From contig JAMCQI010000020.1 of NCBI GenBank assembly GCA_023381515.1, forward strand, positions 1 to 28,333: 28,333 nucleotides of DNA. The letters are read 5' to 3'. The notes below the pieces were generated by a model. It was given only the letters and a program-made list of their open reading frames with translations. It was not told the DNA's origin and did no database searches. A program made the position numbers and the translations under genes. Shown here piece after piece: positions 15,610 to 23,732 of the stretch (the first letter of the stretch is position 1; each line of letters opens with the position of its first letter). This DNA comes from Chloroflexota bacterium (lineage in GTDB: Bacteria > Chloroflexota > Anaerolineae > UBA4142).

Positions 15610-18181
15610 AGCAACAGATTATCTCGTCAACCGCATTCAACATCAGGTCAGTGAAAAGGGGGTCGTCGTTTGGTTCGATCCGGACGGGACGTACGCGGAG
15701 CTTGCGGCCGCGTTGAAGGTTGCCAACACGCGCGTGGTTCGTCTCGGCGAATCCTATTTGTCACTACGCCATGAGGTCGATAACCTCTTCAACAATGTCA
15801 AGAGCGATACTCCACCCAAGTTAGTCATCTATGTTCCGCGCGAACGGGGTTCCACAGAGCACGCGCTGGATGAGTTTGTTTATGCGGGTGTGGTCATGCA
15901 ACCCGAAGGTGAATCACCCGCGTTGACGACGAGCCTGGAAACCGTCGCACGACATTCCCTGAGATTCACTTCCGAGAACTTGGAAAGAGTCTGCGACCAG
16001 ATACGCAAGCGCCAGATCAATTCACTTGCAGAGCTAGACCAACTTGCAGAACAGGGTGACTCGATTGGCAGCGCCAAATTGACCTTGGTCTTTAAGAAGG
16101 ATTTGCCTTCCGAGATTGCGCTGAGATTTCTCACGGACACGTCGCTCGACAACGAGCTCGAAACGAAGGGCATGATCCCCGACCTGATTGAGCTGCTGAA
16201 TCGCTCGTTCGATGCCGGCCTGACCGAGCAGGATCCCGCCAGCGTGCGGGCGCGACTGCGCAAGCATTTACTCCTCACGGAGTTTCGTCAATCGCTCTCA
16301 GGCGCCCCGCCCGAGTCGCTCGCAACGGTGCGAGTGCCTGCATCGCCTCAGATTGTCGGCGATTGCGCACAGCTGGTGCGCATCTGGCGCAACCGGCGTG
16401 ATTTGCAGGACTCGTACATTGAGGCGGCAGAACGTGTTCAAGACGATTTTGGTCAGGGCATGTTGCCGCGAGATTGGGAGACTTTGCGAAATGTCGAAAC
16501 ATTTCCATCGGCTGACCATCGACTGCAAGATATCGTCGCCGCCGCACTCGCGCAGCAACCCACCGACGAACTGATCGCTCTCGCCGAAAAGCATCAAGCG
16601 GGGCTGTGGTCACAGTATGACCCCGATCTGCTAGTCCGCTGGTCGTTGATCGCGGCGGCCGGACGCCTCTTGCGCGAGACCGAGCGGATTAGGGCAGTCC
16701 TCAAGAAGACTCCGCCCGCAAACGCGTTAGAATACGTCGAGCGTTACGGTCTGGGCGATGCTCCGTGGTGTCAAATGGACACCGAGCATCGCTTGCTTGA
16801 ACGATGGGCAACCAAAACGGATTTGGATTCCGAGGGCGCTCACGCGTCCATCGAGCAATTGTTGGCGCACGCACGCCAGGAATACAGCACAGTGGTGGAC
16901 TCGCTGGCGCGCAAGTTTGTGCGCGCGTACGCTGATGCGAAATTCGATCTGGGCGGCGTAACACGTCAGAACGAAATTTTTGCGCGATTCGTCGGTTCCG
17001 CTTCTGATTCACCCAAAACCGCGTACTTCATGGTGGACGCGCTGCGCTATGAAATGGCGCGCGACCTGGTTGCCGCGCTCGCCAAGGACTGGCAAGCCGA
17101 ACTGAACTTTGCATTGGCGCTCCCTCCGACGATTACGCCCGTTGGTATGGGGGCATTGCTCCCCGGCGCCGAGCGCGGCATTACGCTTGAGGATGCGGGT
17201 GGCGGCAAATTAGGGGTCATCATCGAAGGCCGGCTGCTGAAAGAACGCAAAGAACGCGTCAAGTGGATTAGCGAAAAGGTCCAAGGGGTAGCGGATCTCA
17301 AGCTCGAGGATATTGTACCCGCCAAGGCAGCAACCAAAGACAAGATCAGGAACGCCAAGTTTGTTGTCGTCACCTCTCAGGAGATCGATGCATTAGGCGA
17401 GGGGGACGCCATAACGCAGGCACGTGAGTTCATGGACAACGTGCTCGAAAAGCTCGGTCGCGCCTTTCGCGTTCTCGCGGATCTGGGCGTGTCGCGCATT
17501 ATTGTGACTGCCGACCATGGCTATATTTTCGCCGAAGAGCTTGCTGCGGATGCAACATTTCAGGCGCCCGGCGGACAGACCGCGGACTTGCACCGGCGAG
17601 TGTGGGTCGGACGAGGTGGTCAAGTGTTGGACGATGTCTTGCGTGTCTCGGCGAGCCTCTTCAATCTGGGCTCCGATCTCGATATCGCTTCGCCAGTCGG
17701 CTTGGCCTGTTTTTCGGCCGGAGGCGGCCGGGCTTTTCTTCACGGCGGGATGTCGCTCCAAGAAATCGTCATTCCTGTAATTGCCGTTCAGCCCCGTCTC
17801 GCTGCCGCCGCCGTGACCGCGAACATCGAATGGGACCTCGTCGCCGGCACCCCAAAACTGACGACTCGCTTCTTCTCGGCACAGGTCAAGGGAAGCGGGG
17901 CGGGAATGTTCGAGGTACGCCCCCCGCGTGTTCGTGTCGAAGTAAGAGCCCGTGGACGAGTAGTGTCTGTGCCGGTTGCGGCAACCTACGGCTTTCAGGA
18001 AGCCACCGGCGAAGTCGAATTGAGGCTCAAGGCAAGTTCAGCCAACGAATTGGAACCCGACAGCATCACGGTGATGATTACGAGCGAAGTAGAACAAAAG
18101 TCAGTCTCGGTCCTCCTTATGAATGCCGAGACAAACGAAACCCTGAAGAAAACTGACATCGAGGTCGCGATTTCGATCTAG
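15602..18181 (+). CDS. pglZ: BREX alkaline-phosphatase-fold protein PglZ
   Basis: 859 residues with the PglZ domain in the second half. The metal-site motif is YFMVDALRYEMARDL (D479), and later IIVTADHGYIF (D638-H639-G640), the two alkaline-phosphatase superfamily ligand clusters. The N-terminal half is helical and starts with a VVWFDPDGTYAEL segment, a hallmark of PglZ. The C-terminus has a beta-rich domain (about 735-859). PglZ is the signature BREX gene, required for exclusion and for methylation by PglX; PglZ enzymes from related systems show nuclease or phosphodiesterase activity. It may belong to the type B PglZ subgroup, which I cannot settle without a search. It overlaps the PIN toxin by 8 nt and looks intact. 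Confidence 0.92.
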   Translation: MGKATDYLVNRIQHQVSEKGVVVWFDPDGTYAELAAALKVANTRVVRLGESYLSLRHEVDNLFNNVKSDTPPKLVIYVPRERGSTEHALDEFVYAGVVMQPEGESPALTTSLETVARHSLRFTSENLERVCDQIRKRQINSLAELDQLAEQGDSIGSAKLTLVFKKDLPSEIALRFLTDTSLDNELETKGMIPDLIELLNRSFDAGLTEQDPASVRARLRKHLLLTEFRQSLSGAPPESLATVRVPASPQIVGDCAQLVRIWRNRRDLQDSYIEAAERVQDDFGQGMLPRDWETLRNVETFPSADHRLQDIVAAALAQQPTDELIALAEKHQAGLWSQYDPDLLVRWSLIAAAGRLLRETERIRAVLKKTPPANALEYVERYGLGDAPWCQMDTEHRLLERWATKTDLDSEGAHASIEQLLAHARQEYSTVVDSLARKFVRAYADAKFDLGGVTRQNEIFARFVGSASDSPKTAYFMVDALRYEMARDLVAALAKDWQAELNFALALPPTITPVGMGALLPGAERGITLEDAGGGKLGVIIEGRLLKERKERVKWISEKVQGVADLKLEDIVPAKAATKDKIRNAKFVVVTSQEIDALGEGDAITQAREFMDNVLEKLGRAFRVLADLGVSRIIVTADHGYIFAEELAADATFQAPGGQTADLHRRVWVGRGGQVLDDVLRVSASLFNLGSDLDIASPVGLACFSAGGGRAFLHGGMSLQEIVIPVIAVQPRLAAAAVTANIEWDLVAGTPKLTTRFFSAQVKGSGAGMFEVRPPRVRVEVRARGRVVSVPVAATYGFQEATGEVELRLKASSANELEPDSITVMITSEVEQKSVSVLLMNAETNETLKKTDIEVAISI

Positions 18182-18210
18182 CGCGCGCGACATTCCAAGG
18201 CAGGTTCGCG

Positions 18211-18615
18211 ATGTCCGATATTGATCTCAAAGCCCTCCAAGTCTTTGCGGGAAAGATCGTTCGCAAAGACCTCGTGCGCCGCGTCAAAGTGGGAGCAAAC
18301 GTTCCGGTATATGTGCTCGAATACTTGCTGGGCAAGTATTGCGCGACCGATGATCCCGCGGCGCTGGAGGCGGGGCTACGCGTCGTGAATTCAACCCTCG
18401 CGGACAATTTTGTGCGACCCGACGAAGCGACGAAAGCCCAATCGCGCGTCAAAGAGCGGGGTCACTATACCTTTATCGACAAGATCAAAGTACGGCTCGA
18501 CGAAACCAAGTATTGGGCGGAGTTAGTGAACTTTGGACACCGTTTTGTCCAGGTTCCCGACGCCATCGTGCAAAAATACGAGCGGCTGCTTGAAGGCGGA
18601 TTGTGGGAAACATGA
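18211..18615 (+). pseudogene. brxL: BrxL N-terminal fragment (broken brxL, part 1)
   Basis: 134 residues matching the start of BrxL: FAGKIVRKDLVRRVKVGANVPVYVLEYLLGKYC, then VNSTLADNFVRPDEA, GHYTFIDKIKV and KYERLLEGGLW. Intact BrxL is about 670-700 residues, with this N-terminal domain followed by an AAA+ core and a Lon-like C-terminal domain. Here the frame ends at TGA just after GGLW, and the next bases already encode the part after Walker B. The Walker A and B regions, roughly 160-180 residues, are therefore missing. The start at ATG 18211 lies 29 nt after pglZ with AAGGCAGG nearby. It might still fold as a stand-alone domain. Confidence 0.82.
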
Positions 18616-19679
18616 ACCAGCCCGTTGAGTTGCTGGTAAAGACCAAACATCTCTTCGAGCCGCTGCCGGAAGCCATGCAGGATATGGCATTGATCGATCG
18701 CTTCCATTTCTACCTTCCTGGCTGGGAAGTTCCCAAGATGCAGAACACGTTCCTTACGGACCATTATGGTTTCGTAGTGGACTATCTCGCTGAGGCGCTG
18801 CGGTCGATGCGACGCCAGAACTTTACAGAGATCCTAGATCGCGATTTCTCCTTGGGGAATCATCTGAACACGCGTGACGCCAAGGGAGTGCGCAAAACGG
18901 TCTCAGGACTGGTGAAGCTCTTGCACCCGGACGGGAATGTGTCGAAAGCCGATCTGGGATATTACGTGGAATATGCGATCGAAGGACGTCGTCGCGTCAA
19001 AGAGCAGCTTAAAAAGATGGGCGCCTTTGAGTACTACCAGACAAGTTTTTCTTACACCGACAAGGAGACGATGCAAGAGAGGTTCGTTGGCGTGCCCGAA
19101 GAGGGAGGCCGGTCGCTTATTTCGACTGACCCTCTCGCGCCGGGTTCCGTGTACACGGCGGCGGTGACCAGTGATCAAGTCGCGCTGCACCGCATCGAGG
19201 TCAGTCGAATGAGCGGCGCAGGGAAACTGCGGATCACCGGGAATCCCGATCGCAGTATGAAGCAGAGCATCGATACCGCCTTCGACTACATCAGATCTCG
19301 CAGGTCTCAGATCGGAATCGAGAAGGACTTGGACAGTTATGACTTTCACGTCCAGATCATCGACCTCATGTCGCCAAAGGAGGGTTCGCAAGCCGGCGTC
19401 GCATTCTTCGTCGCGTTATACTCCCTGTTACGCGAGATGCCGGCACAAGCGGGCCTGGTCGTGTTGGGTGAAATGACGATCCAGGGGAACATTCTGCCCG
19501 TTCGTCAACTCACTGAGCCACTCCGAGTCATTATGGACAACGGCGCCAAGAAGGTTTTGATTCCGCTTAGCAACAAACGCGACTTTTTTGAGGTGCCTGG
19601 CGAGGTGGTCGAAAAAGTGGATCCCATTTTCTACTCCGAACCTTTGCAGGCGGCGCTGAAGGCAGTGGGCATCAGCTGA
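18603..19679 (+). pseudogene. brxL: BrxL C-terminal fragment: late AAA+ and Lon-like domain (broken brxL, part 2)
   Basis: About 358 residues (355 from ATG 18612). It begins exactly at the sensor-1 motif VGNMNQPVELLVKTKHLFEPLPEAM, then has IDRFHFYLPGWEVPKM, LNTRDAKGVRKTVSGLVKLLHPDG and EYAIEGRRRVKEQL, all typical of BrxL after Walker B. The C-terminal 130 residues are Lon-like (GLVVLGEMTIQGNILPVRQLTEPL, VLIPLSN). The position of the Lon catalytic Ser reads GSQAG, and no matching Lys is seen in RQLTEPL, so protease activity is doubtful; this may hold for BrxL in general. Without Walker A/B it cannot bind ATP alone. ATG 18612 overlaps the stop of part 1 as ATGA, so both fragments could be translated. 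Confidence 0.82.
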
Positions 19680-19680
19680 A

Positions 19681-19707
19681 GAAGCGGTTGGATTGTGATT
19701 CCGCTTC
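19681..19707 (+). terminator. Hairpin at the end of the BREX operon
   Basis: GAAGCGG (19681-19687) and CCGCTTC (19701-19707) form a perfect 7-bp stem with a 13-nt loop directly after the brxL stop. No T tract follows, so termination strength is doubtful. Confidence 0.35.
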
Positions 19708-19798
19708 GCCAATCTGCTCCGAAGCGATTGCATAGGGGTTCAGTAGAGCTCGTGGGCGCGCGTTTCATCAGGATGGTTTTGGTACGTCGGGGGTCAAC

Positions 19799-20138
19799 GT
19801 GCCCGAAATCCGAGTTGACAGCGAGAAAGAGCTGATCGACATAATCTTGCACGGTAAAGCGTACAAAGAGTTCCGAAGCGAGCAGCTACGCCTCAAGATC
19901 GACAGGGAACGACGGGCGTGGGACTTGATCGAACAGAATCGGGGCAATTACAACCGGGAGAGTCTGAGCCTCATCTTTGACACCGTGGACATGTGGGGAG
20001 GCAAGCGGCGGTGATTTGGCGCGATGCTGGCCACACCCAATCAAAACCTGATCTTCGAGTCGCGACCGGAAGTGCTCAATCAGTGGATCGAGGAATTGCT
20101 GTTTTCCGGCCGCGAGGCTTCAATAGCCCTCGATACCC
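19799..20138 (+). pseudogene. Unrecognised gene interrupted by an in-frame TGA and truncated
   Basis: From GTG 19799, preceded by GGGGGT, the frame reads about 71 residues (MPEIRVDSEKELIDIILHGKA to MWGGKRR), hits TGA at 20012-20014, and then continues in the same frame as FGAMLATPNQNLIFESRPEVLNQWIEELLFSG. Both halves look like genuine, similarly composed protein, and TGG (Trp) to TGA is a single-base change in KRR-W-FG. After about 20138 the frame reads low-complexity, Arg/Ser/Ala-rich sequence that does not look coding, so the 3' part is probably lost. Family not recognised. It lies between BREX and the restriction-modification pair and may have belonged to the island. Confidence 0.5.
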
Positions 20139-20436
20139 GCGATGGGGTGATGGGGTTCGCCGGCATTGACGTCAGTCGCAACGTTCGCGCACGGCGCACT
20201 GCGGGATCGCTTTCCCGCGACATCGTGCCGAGGAGCGACTTTGCAAAATCCGCGCATGCATGGCGAGCGCCGCCGCTTGACACGCAATCAGTCGGACATT
20301 ACAATGCGTCGGAGCGATTGACGACTAACAAGAAATCTGCAATAGCTTCTATCTCTGCCAATGCCGCTCCGCTGCGGGCGGCGGCGCGCTCCACCACAAG
20401 CTCGCGCCTCCTCTAAATGTTTGAAGGGCGGTTTTG
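20139..20436. other. Non-coding or decayed stretch between the broken gene and the methyltransferase
   Basis: The frame from upstream stays open to 20416 but encodes a composition unlike a real protein, and no other frame is convincing. A small GCGGGA/TCCCGC hairpin occurs near 20200. It is probably a junction left by recombination. Confidence 0.4.
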
Positions 20437-21409
20437 ATGCGCAGTCCAAGTGTGACAGAGCTAGAGATCGCGCCCACATTCCGTGCAACGGCCGATCTGG
20501 TGCTCTTCGAGGGAGATTGTCTTGACCTCCTGCAGCAGATTCCAGACAGCCTAGTCAAGCTAATCGTTACTTCACCCCCCCTATAACCTGGGTAAAGAGT
20601 ACGAAAAGCGCTTGAGCCTAGACGATTACTTGGACCAACAGCGACGTGTGATTCGAGAGTGCGCACGCGTTCTTGACCCACATGGAAGCATCTGTTGGCA
20701 AGTCGGGAACTACGTCGACAACGGAGAGATCATTCCGCTAGACGTGAAGCTTTTCTCGACTTTCGAAGAGCTCGGAATGAAGATGCGAAACCGGATCGTG
20801 TGGCACTTTGGACATGGCTTGCACGCCTCCCGTCGATTTTCCGGCCGGTACGAAGTGGTCATGTGGTTCACCAAGTCCGATGAATATACCTTCAACCTTG
20901 ATAGTGTTCGCGTTCCGCAAAAGTATCCACAAAAGAAGTATTTCAAAGGTCCGCGGCGCGGTGAATTGTCCGGCAACCCACTAGGCAAAAACCCCAGTGA
21001 CGTTTGGGACATTCCTAACGTCAAGTCAAATCACGTAGAGAAAACCGAGCATCCATGCCAGTTCCCAGTCGAGCTCATCGAGCGGTTGGTTCTCTCGATG
21101 ACGGAACCGGGAGACTGGGTCTTGGACCCATTCCTTGGAACTGGCACGAGCGCTATCGCGGCTCTTATGCATGGGCGCAAGGCTATCGGCGCAGAGATTG
21201 TCCACAAATACGTCGATATCACTCGCGAGCGCGTTCGTCAGGCTGAAGAAGGAAAACTTCGCATTAGACCCATGGGGCGTCCCGTCCATGACCCCGAGGC
21301 ACCGTCTCACAGCGTGCCGCCGCTAGACGTTCAACTTGGGAGCGATCGTTTTCAGCGCAGTCTGTTTGAATCTGAAGAAACCTTGAGCCGCGAGAGCCCA
21401 CAAACATGA
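20437..21409 (+). pseudogene. Type II beta-class DNA methyltransferase, frameshifted in a C7 tract at motif IV
   Basis: ATG 20437 opens a frame (GDCLDLLQQIPDSLVKLIVTSPP) that stops at TAA 20584-20586, because the run of seven C at 20575-20581 shifts it. With six C the protein would read TSPPYNLGKEYEKRLSLDDYLDQQ and continue to 21409, about 323 residues. The downstream frame has no good start of its own; it is open only from 20564 and its first possible start is TTG 20612. Motif order is SPPYNLG (IV, catalytic) first and VLDPFLGTGTSAIAAL (I) near the C-terminus, the beta class of N4-cytosine/N6-adenine methylases (N6_N4_Mtase). It precedes an endonuclease gene with ATGA overlap, so it would be the protective partner. 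The lesion could be a real mutation, a phase-variable state or a sequencing error. Confidence 0.82.
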
Positions 21410-21954
21410 AGGTTGTTTACGAGTATTCGCATCTTGGCGGTGCCGAGATCATGCAGGTTCGATACTCGGAGTGGAACTCGGAGATCTATCAAACGATAAG
21501 CGGTGTTCGGGCCCGCAGATCAAAGATCAGCGAAGAGAAGACGAAGAGGGGCCGGGCTCTGTTCTCACCCATTGACATGAACGCTCAATTCAAGAGAGCG
21601 TTCGCGGCAAGGGGCTATCAAGAGTTACGCGATAACTACACCATCACGATCCCTGGAAGTACGGTGTCCATTCCAGGCACGTTCAAGCAAGTTGACTTTG
21701 TCAAAGCAAAGCTTCTGGTTGAAGTCCAGTTCGGAAAATACGCATTCATGTTCTACGACCTCGCCAAGTTTCAGTACTTTTTCAACGAGAACAAATGCGA
21801 CGTCGGGATCGAAATCGTTCCGTGCCGCGAGATGAAGCATCAGATGTCCGGCGGCGTCTCGTACGGAGAGCAGCTGGTCTACGACATCGAACGGCAAAAT
21901 CTCAATTTCCCGTTGGTTCCAATCAAGCTCATATTGATCGACGCAGGCGGCTAG
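21406..21954 (+). CDS. Type II restriction endonuclease, BglII-like PD-(D/E)xK family
   Basis: 182 residues. The core QVDFVKAKLLVEVQFGKYAFMFYDL has D97, E106 and Q108. The D-x8-E-x-Q spacing is that of the BglII active site (D84, E93, Q95), and the following FGKYAFMFYDLAKFQYFF also resembles that family. BglII is about 223 residues, so this is a shorter relative. It cuts double-stranded DNA in a Mg-dependent manner; the recognition site cannot be read from sequence, although BglII-like enzymes favour GATC-centred sites. ATG 21406 overlaps the methyltransferase stop by 4 nt, so the two form one operon. No lesion is seen in this gene, which is surprising beside a broken methylase. Confidence 0.7.
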   Translation: MKVVYEYSHLGGAEIMQVRYSEWNSEIYQTISGVRARRSKISEEKTKRGRALFSPIDMNAQFKRAFAARGYQELRDNYTITIPGSTVSIPGTFKQVDFVKAKLLVEVQFGKYAFMFYDLAKFQYFFNENKCDVGIEIVPCREMKHQMSGGVSYGEQLVYDIERQNLNFPLVPIKLILIDAGG

Positions 21955-22037
21955 ATCGTCGCTCCATCGCTACTGCCCGGCTCTCGTCTCCCGTCCAACG
22001 GAGTCGCCGCAAGTCCGTCCTTCCCCAAAAACAAGTC

Positions 22038-22072
22038 GAAACCCGTTTTCTGCGAGAAAACGGGTTTCTCTT
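22038..22072 (+). terminator. Strong intrinsic terminator after the restriction-modification genes
   Basis: GAAACCCGTTTTCT (22038-22051) and AGAAAACGGGTTTC (22055-22068) form a perfect 14-bp stem with a GCG loop. T-rich sequence follows (TTTCTCTT). It closes the transcription unit of the island before the MerR promoter. Confidence 0.82.
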
Positions 22073-22083
22073 AATTCTGCGAC

Positions 22084-22114
22084 TTGACATTCACGCCGCG
22101 TCATAGTTTATAAT
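22084..22114 (+). promoter_or_regulatory. MerR-type promoter: consensus hexamers with a 19-bp spacer
   Basis: A perfect TTGACA (22084-22089) and perfect TATAAT (22109-22114) are separated by 19 bp instead of 17, the hallmark of promoters activated by MerR-family regulators, which untwist the spacer. A dyad CGTCAT (22099-22104) / ATGACG (22113-22118) spans the -10. It lies 75 bp upstream of the MerR gene, so autoregulation is expected. Confidence 0.8.
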
Positions 22115-22188
22115 GACGTCGGATTGGACAGGATACCAAAGCCGAGAGTAAGGTCTCCGTACAGGTCTACAGCGCCCCGGAGTCACGA

Positions 22189-22950
22189 GTGAATGAGATG
22201 GCATACACCGTAAAACAACTTGCCGATCTTGCCGGCGTGAGCGTTCGCACGCTGCATTACTATGACGAAATCGAGCTGCTGGCGCCGGCATCCGTTGGCG
22301 AGAACGGCTACCGCCGCTACGACGAAGCCGGGCTGCTGCGGCTCCAACAGATTCTGTTCTTCCGACAACTGGATTTCCGGTTGGACGAGATCAAGGCGAT
22401 TCTCGATCGTCCCGATTTCGATCTGCTGCAGGCATTGCAGGGTCACCGCGCCGAATTGGAGAAAAGATCCGCCAATCTCGAACGGCTGATACGAACGGTA
22501 GACCTGACGATAGCCCGCTTGAAAGGAGAGTTGAACGTGAGTGACGGCGACCTGTTTGTAGGATTCGACGAAGAAAAGCAAGCGCAGTATGCGCAAGAGG
22601 CGCGGCGGCGCTGGGGGAGCTCGGAAGTGGACGCCTCGGCGAAACTATGGAGCGGCTATTCCGCGGAGAAAAAGACAACGATTCTTTCGGAAGGAGAGGC
22701 GATTCGCCGGGACTTGCAGGCGGCCATGAGCAAGGGGCCCACCAGTCCCGAGGTCCAGCAGATCGTCGCGCGCTGGCATCAGCACTTGCGCTATTTCTAC
22801 GAGCCCTCGATCGAACGCCTGCGCGGCTTGGGTCAGCTATACGTCGACGATCCGGATTTCCGGGCGACGTACTCCAAGCTCGATCCCAAGTTGCCTGAGT
22901 TCTTCCGGGACGCGATCGCGTTCTATTGCAAGGGCAGAACCAACGGCTAG
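22189..22950 (+). CDS. MerR-family regulator with TipAS drug-binding domain (TipAL-like)
   Basis: 253 residues. The N-terminal MerR winged HTH reads YTVKQLADLAGVSVRTLHYYDEIELLAP then NGYRRYDEAGLLRLQQILFFRQLDFRLDEIKAIL. A dimerisation coiled coil (about 80-112) is followed by a TipAS-type ligand domain (about 125-250: WGSSEVDASAKLWSGYSAE, WHQHLRYFYEPSIERLRGLGQLYVDDPDFRATY, FFRDAIAFYC). TipA-type proteins bind antibiotics and switch on promoters, including their own. GTG 22189 is chosen because GGAG (22178-22181) lies 7 nt upstream; ATG 22198 is too far from it. An internal AAAGGAG (22522-22528) and in-frame GTG 22537 could yield a 138-residue ligand-only form, as for Streptomyces TipAS. Confidence 0.85.
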   Translation: MNEMAYTVKQLADLAGVSVRTLHYYDEIELLAPASVGENGYRRYDEAGLLRLQQILFFRQLDFRLDEIKAILDRPDFDLLQALQGHRAELEKRSANLERLIRTVDLTIARLKGELNVSDGDLFVGFDEEKQAQYAQEARRRWGSSEVDASAKLWSGYSAEKKTTILSEGEAIRRDLQAAMSKGPTSPEVQQIVARWHQHLRYFYEPSIERLRGLGQLYVDDPDFRATYSKLDPKLPEFFRDAIAFYCKGRTNG

Positions 22951-23202
22951 ATCGCATCGTGCGGCTGGAGTGATTGGTCCACCGCATCGCGTTCCCAACA
23001 GCGTTTGATCTCCCTATGCGTAGTGTGACAAGGGCATTTGGACACCGAACGAAACCGCGATGAAACTGAAACGCGCGGCGAGGGGTTTGCGCCTATAATA
23101 GAATCACGCGAAGGGTGCTGCCTCACCCTCCTTCCTTTGAAAGCGCAGGACGACCAATGCTGGAGTCCTGCGCTTTCACATTGCGCGCCTGGCTTTTCGT
23201 CC
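22951..23202. other. Intergenic region between convergent genes, hairpin-rich
   Basis: No gene is seen. TATAAT occurs at 23094-23099 without a matching -35. It is followed by a GGGTG/CACCC hairpin near 23113-23128 and by the strong stem listed separately at 23138-23178. Confidence 0.5.
23138..23178. terminator. Perfect 14-bp inverted repeat between convergent genes
   Basis: TGAAAGCGCAGGAC (23138-23151) and GTCCTGCGCTTTCA (23165-23178) with a 13-nt loop. It lies between the + strand MerR gene and the - strand methyltransferase remnant, a place for a bidirectional transcription stop, but no T tract flanks it on either strand. Confidence 0.45.
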
Positions 23203-23732
23203 CTATTGCAGCTTGTCCCAACACGCCAGGTAGCCACCGCCATGCCATTGAATGCTCGATCCGGGTAGAATCTTGCCGTACGTATCGACCACTCGCTCTC
23301 GGGTGATCTGACGTATCCGCGCCTCACGCTGCCGTTCGGCTGGAGTCAAGCGGTAGGCGACGATACGGACCGCCATCGTCAAGCCAAACGCACGCAAATG
23401 CCGGGGCACGCGGCGAAGTACCCTGAACAAGTAGAGATGCCGACGACCCAGTCGGCGTTCGCGACGCCCTGCTCACTCTGCAAGTGTCGGGCGCGGCAAG
23501 GCAGCTCGTGCGAGCGGTCGAATCCGACCACTCGGCCGGCGCGTGCGGAGAGCCGGAGAGTCACATGGCCCGCCGCGCACCCGGCGTCCATCAGACGCCC
23601 CACCCTGGTCGGCACCAACGCCAAGAGCTCGTCGTAGTACCCTGCCGGCCGCGAGCGAGAGATGGATTCATAGCGCGCGGCTGCAGGGCCGAGATCGACC
23701 GGCCCGAACGGTTCCTCCGGTCCTGCTTTCAT
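23203..23732 (-). pseudogene. Decayed class I SAM-dependent methyltransferase
   Basis: On the minus strand from ATG at 23732 the frame reads RYESISRSRPAGYYDELLALVP, then RLMDAGCAAGHVTLRLSARAGRVVGFDRSHEL, a clear SAM-binding motif I (DAGCAAG; the usual second C is G), through NADWVVG at about 23450. Matching sequence then continues in another frame as HLYLFRVLRRVPRHLRAFGLTMAVRIVAYRL to GGGYLACWDKLQ, ending at 23203. The central part of the domain, between motif I and this C-terminal region, is shorter than usual. The gene therefore has a frameshift and probably an internal deletion. The start overlaps the lipoprotein stop (ATGA), so it once formed an operon with it. The substrate is unknown. 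Confidence 0.65.

Noticed and set aside
19290..19679. Active Lon-type Ser-Lys protease in the BrxL C-terminal fragment
   Set aside because: The Ser position reads GSQAG and no matching Lys is seen, so only the fold is supported.
20612..21409. Methyltransferase starting at TTG 20612 as a complete gene
   Set aside because: This would lack the catalytic SPPY motif and has no ribosome-binding site; the missing part is present just upstream in the shifted frame, so it is a frameshifted gene.
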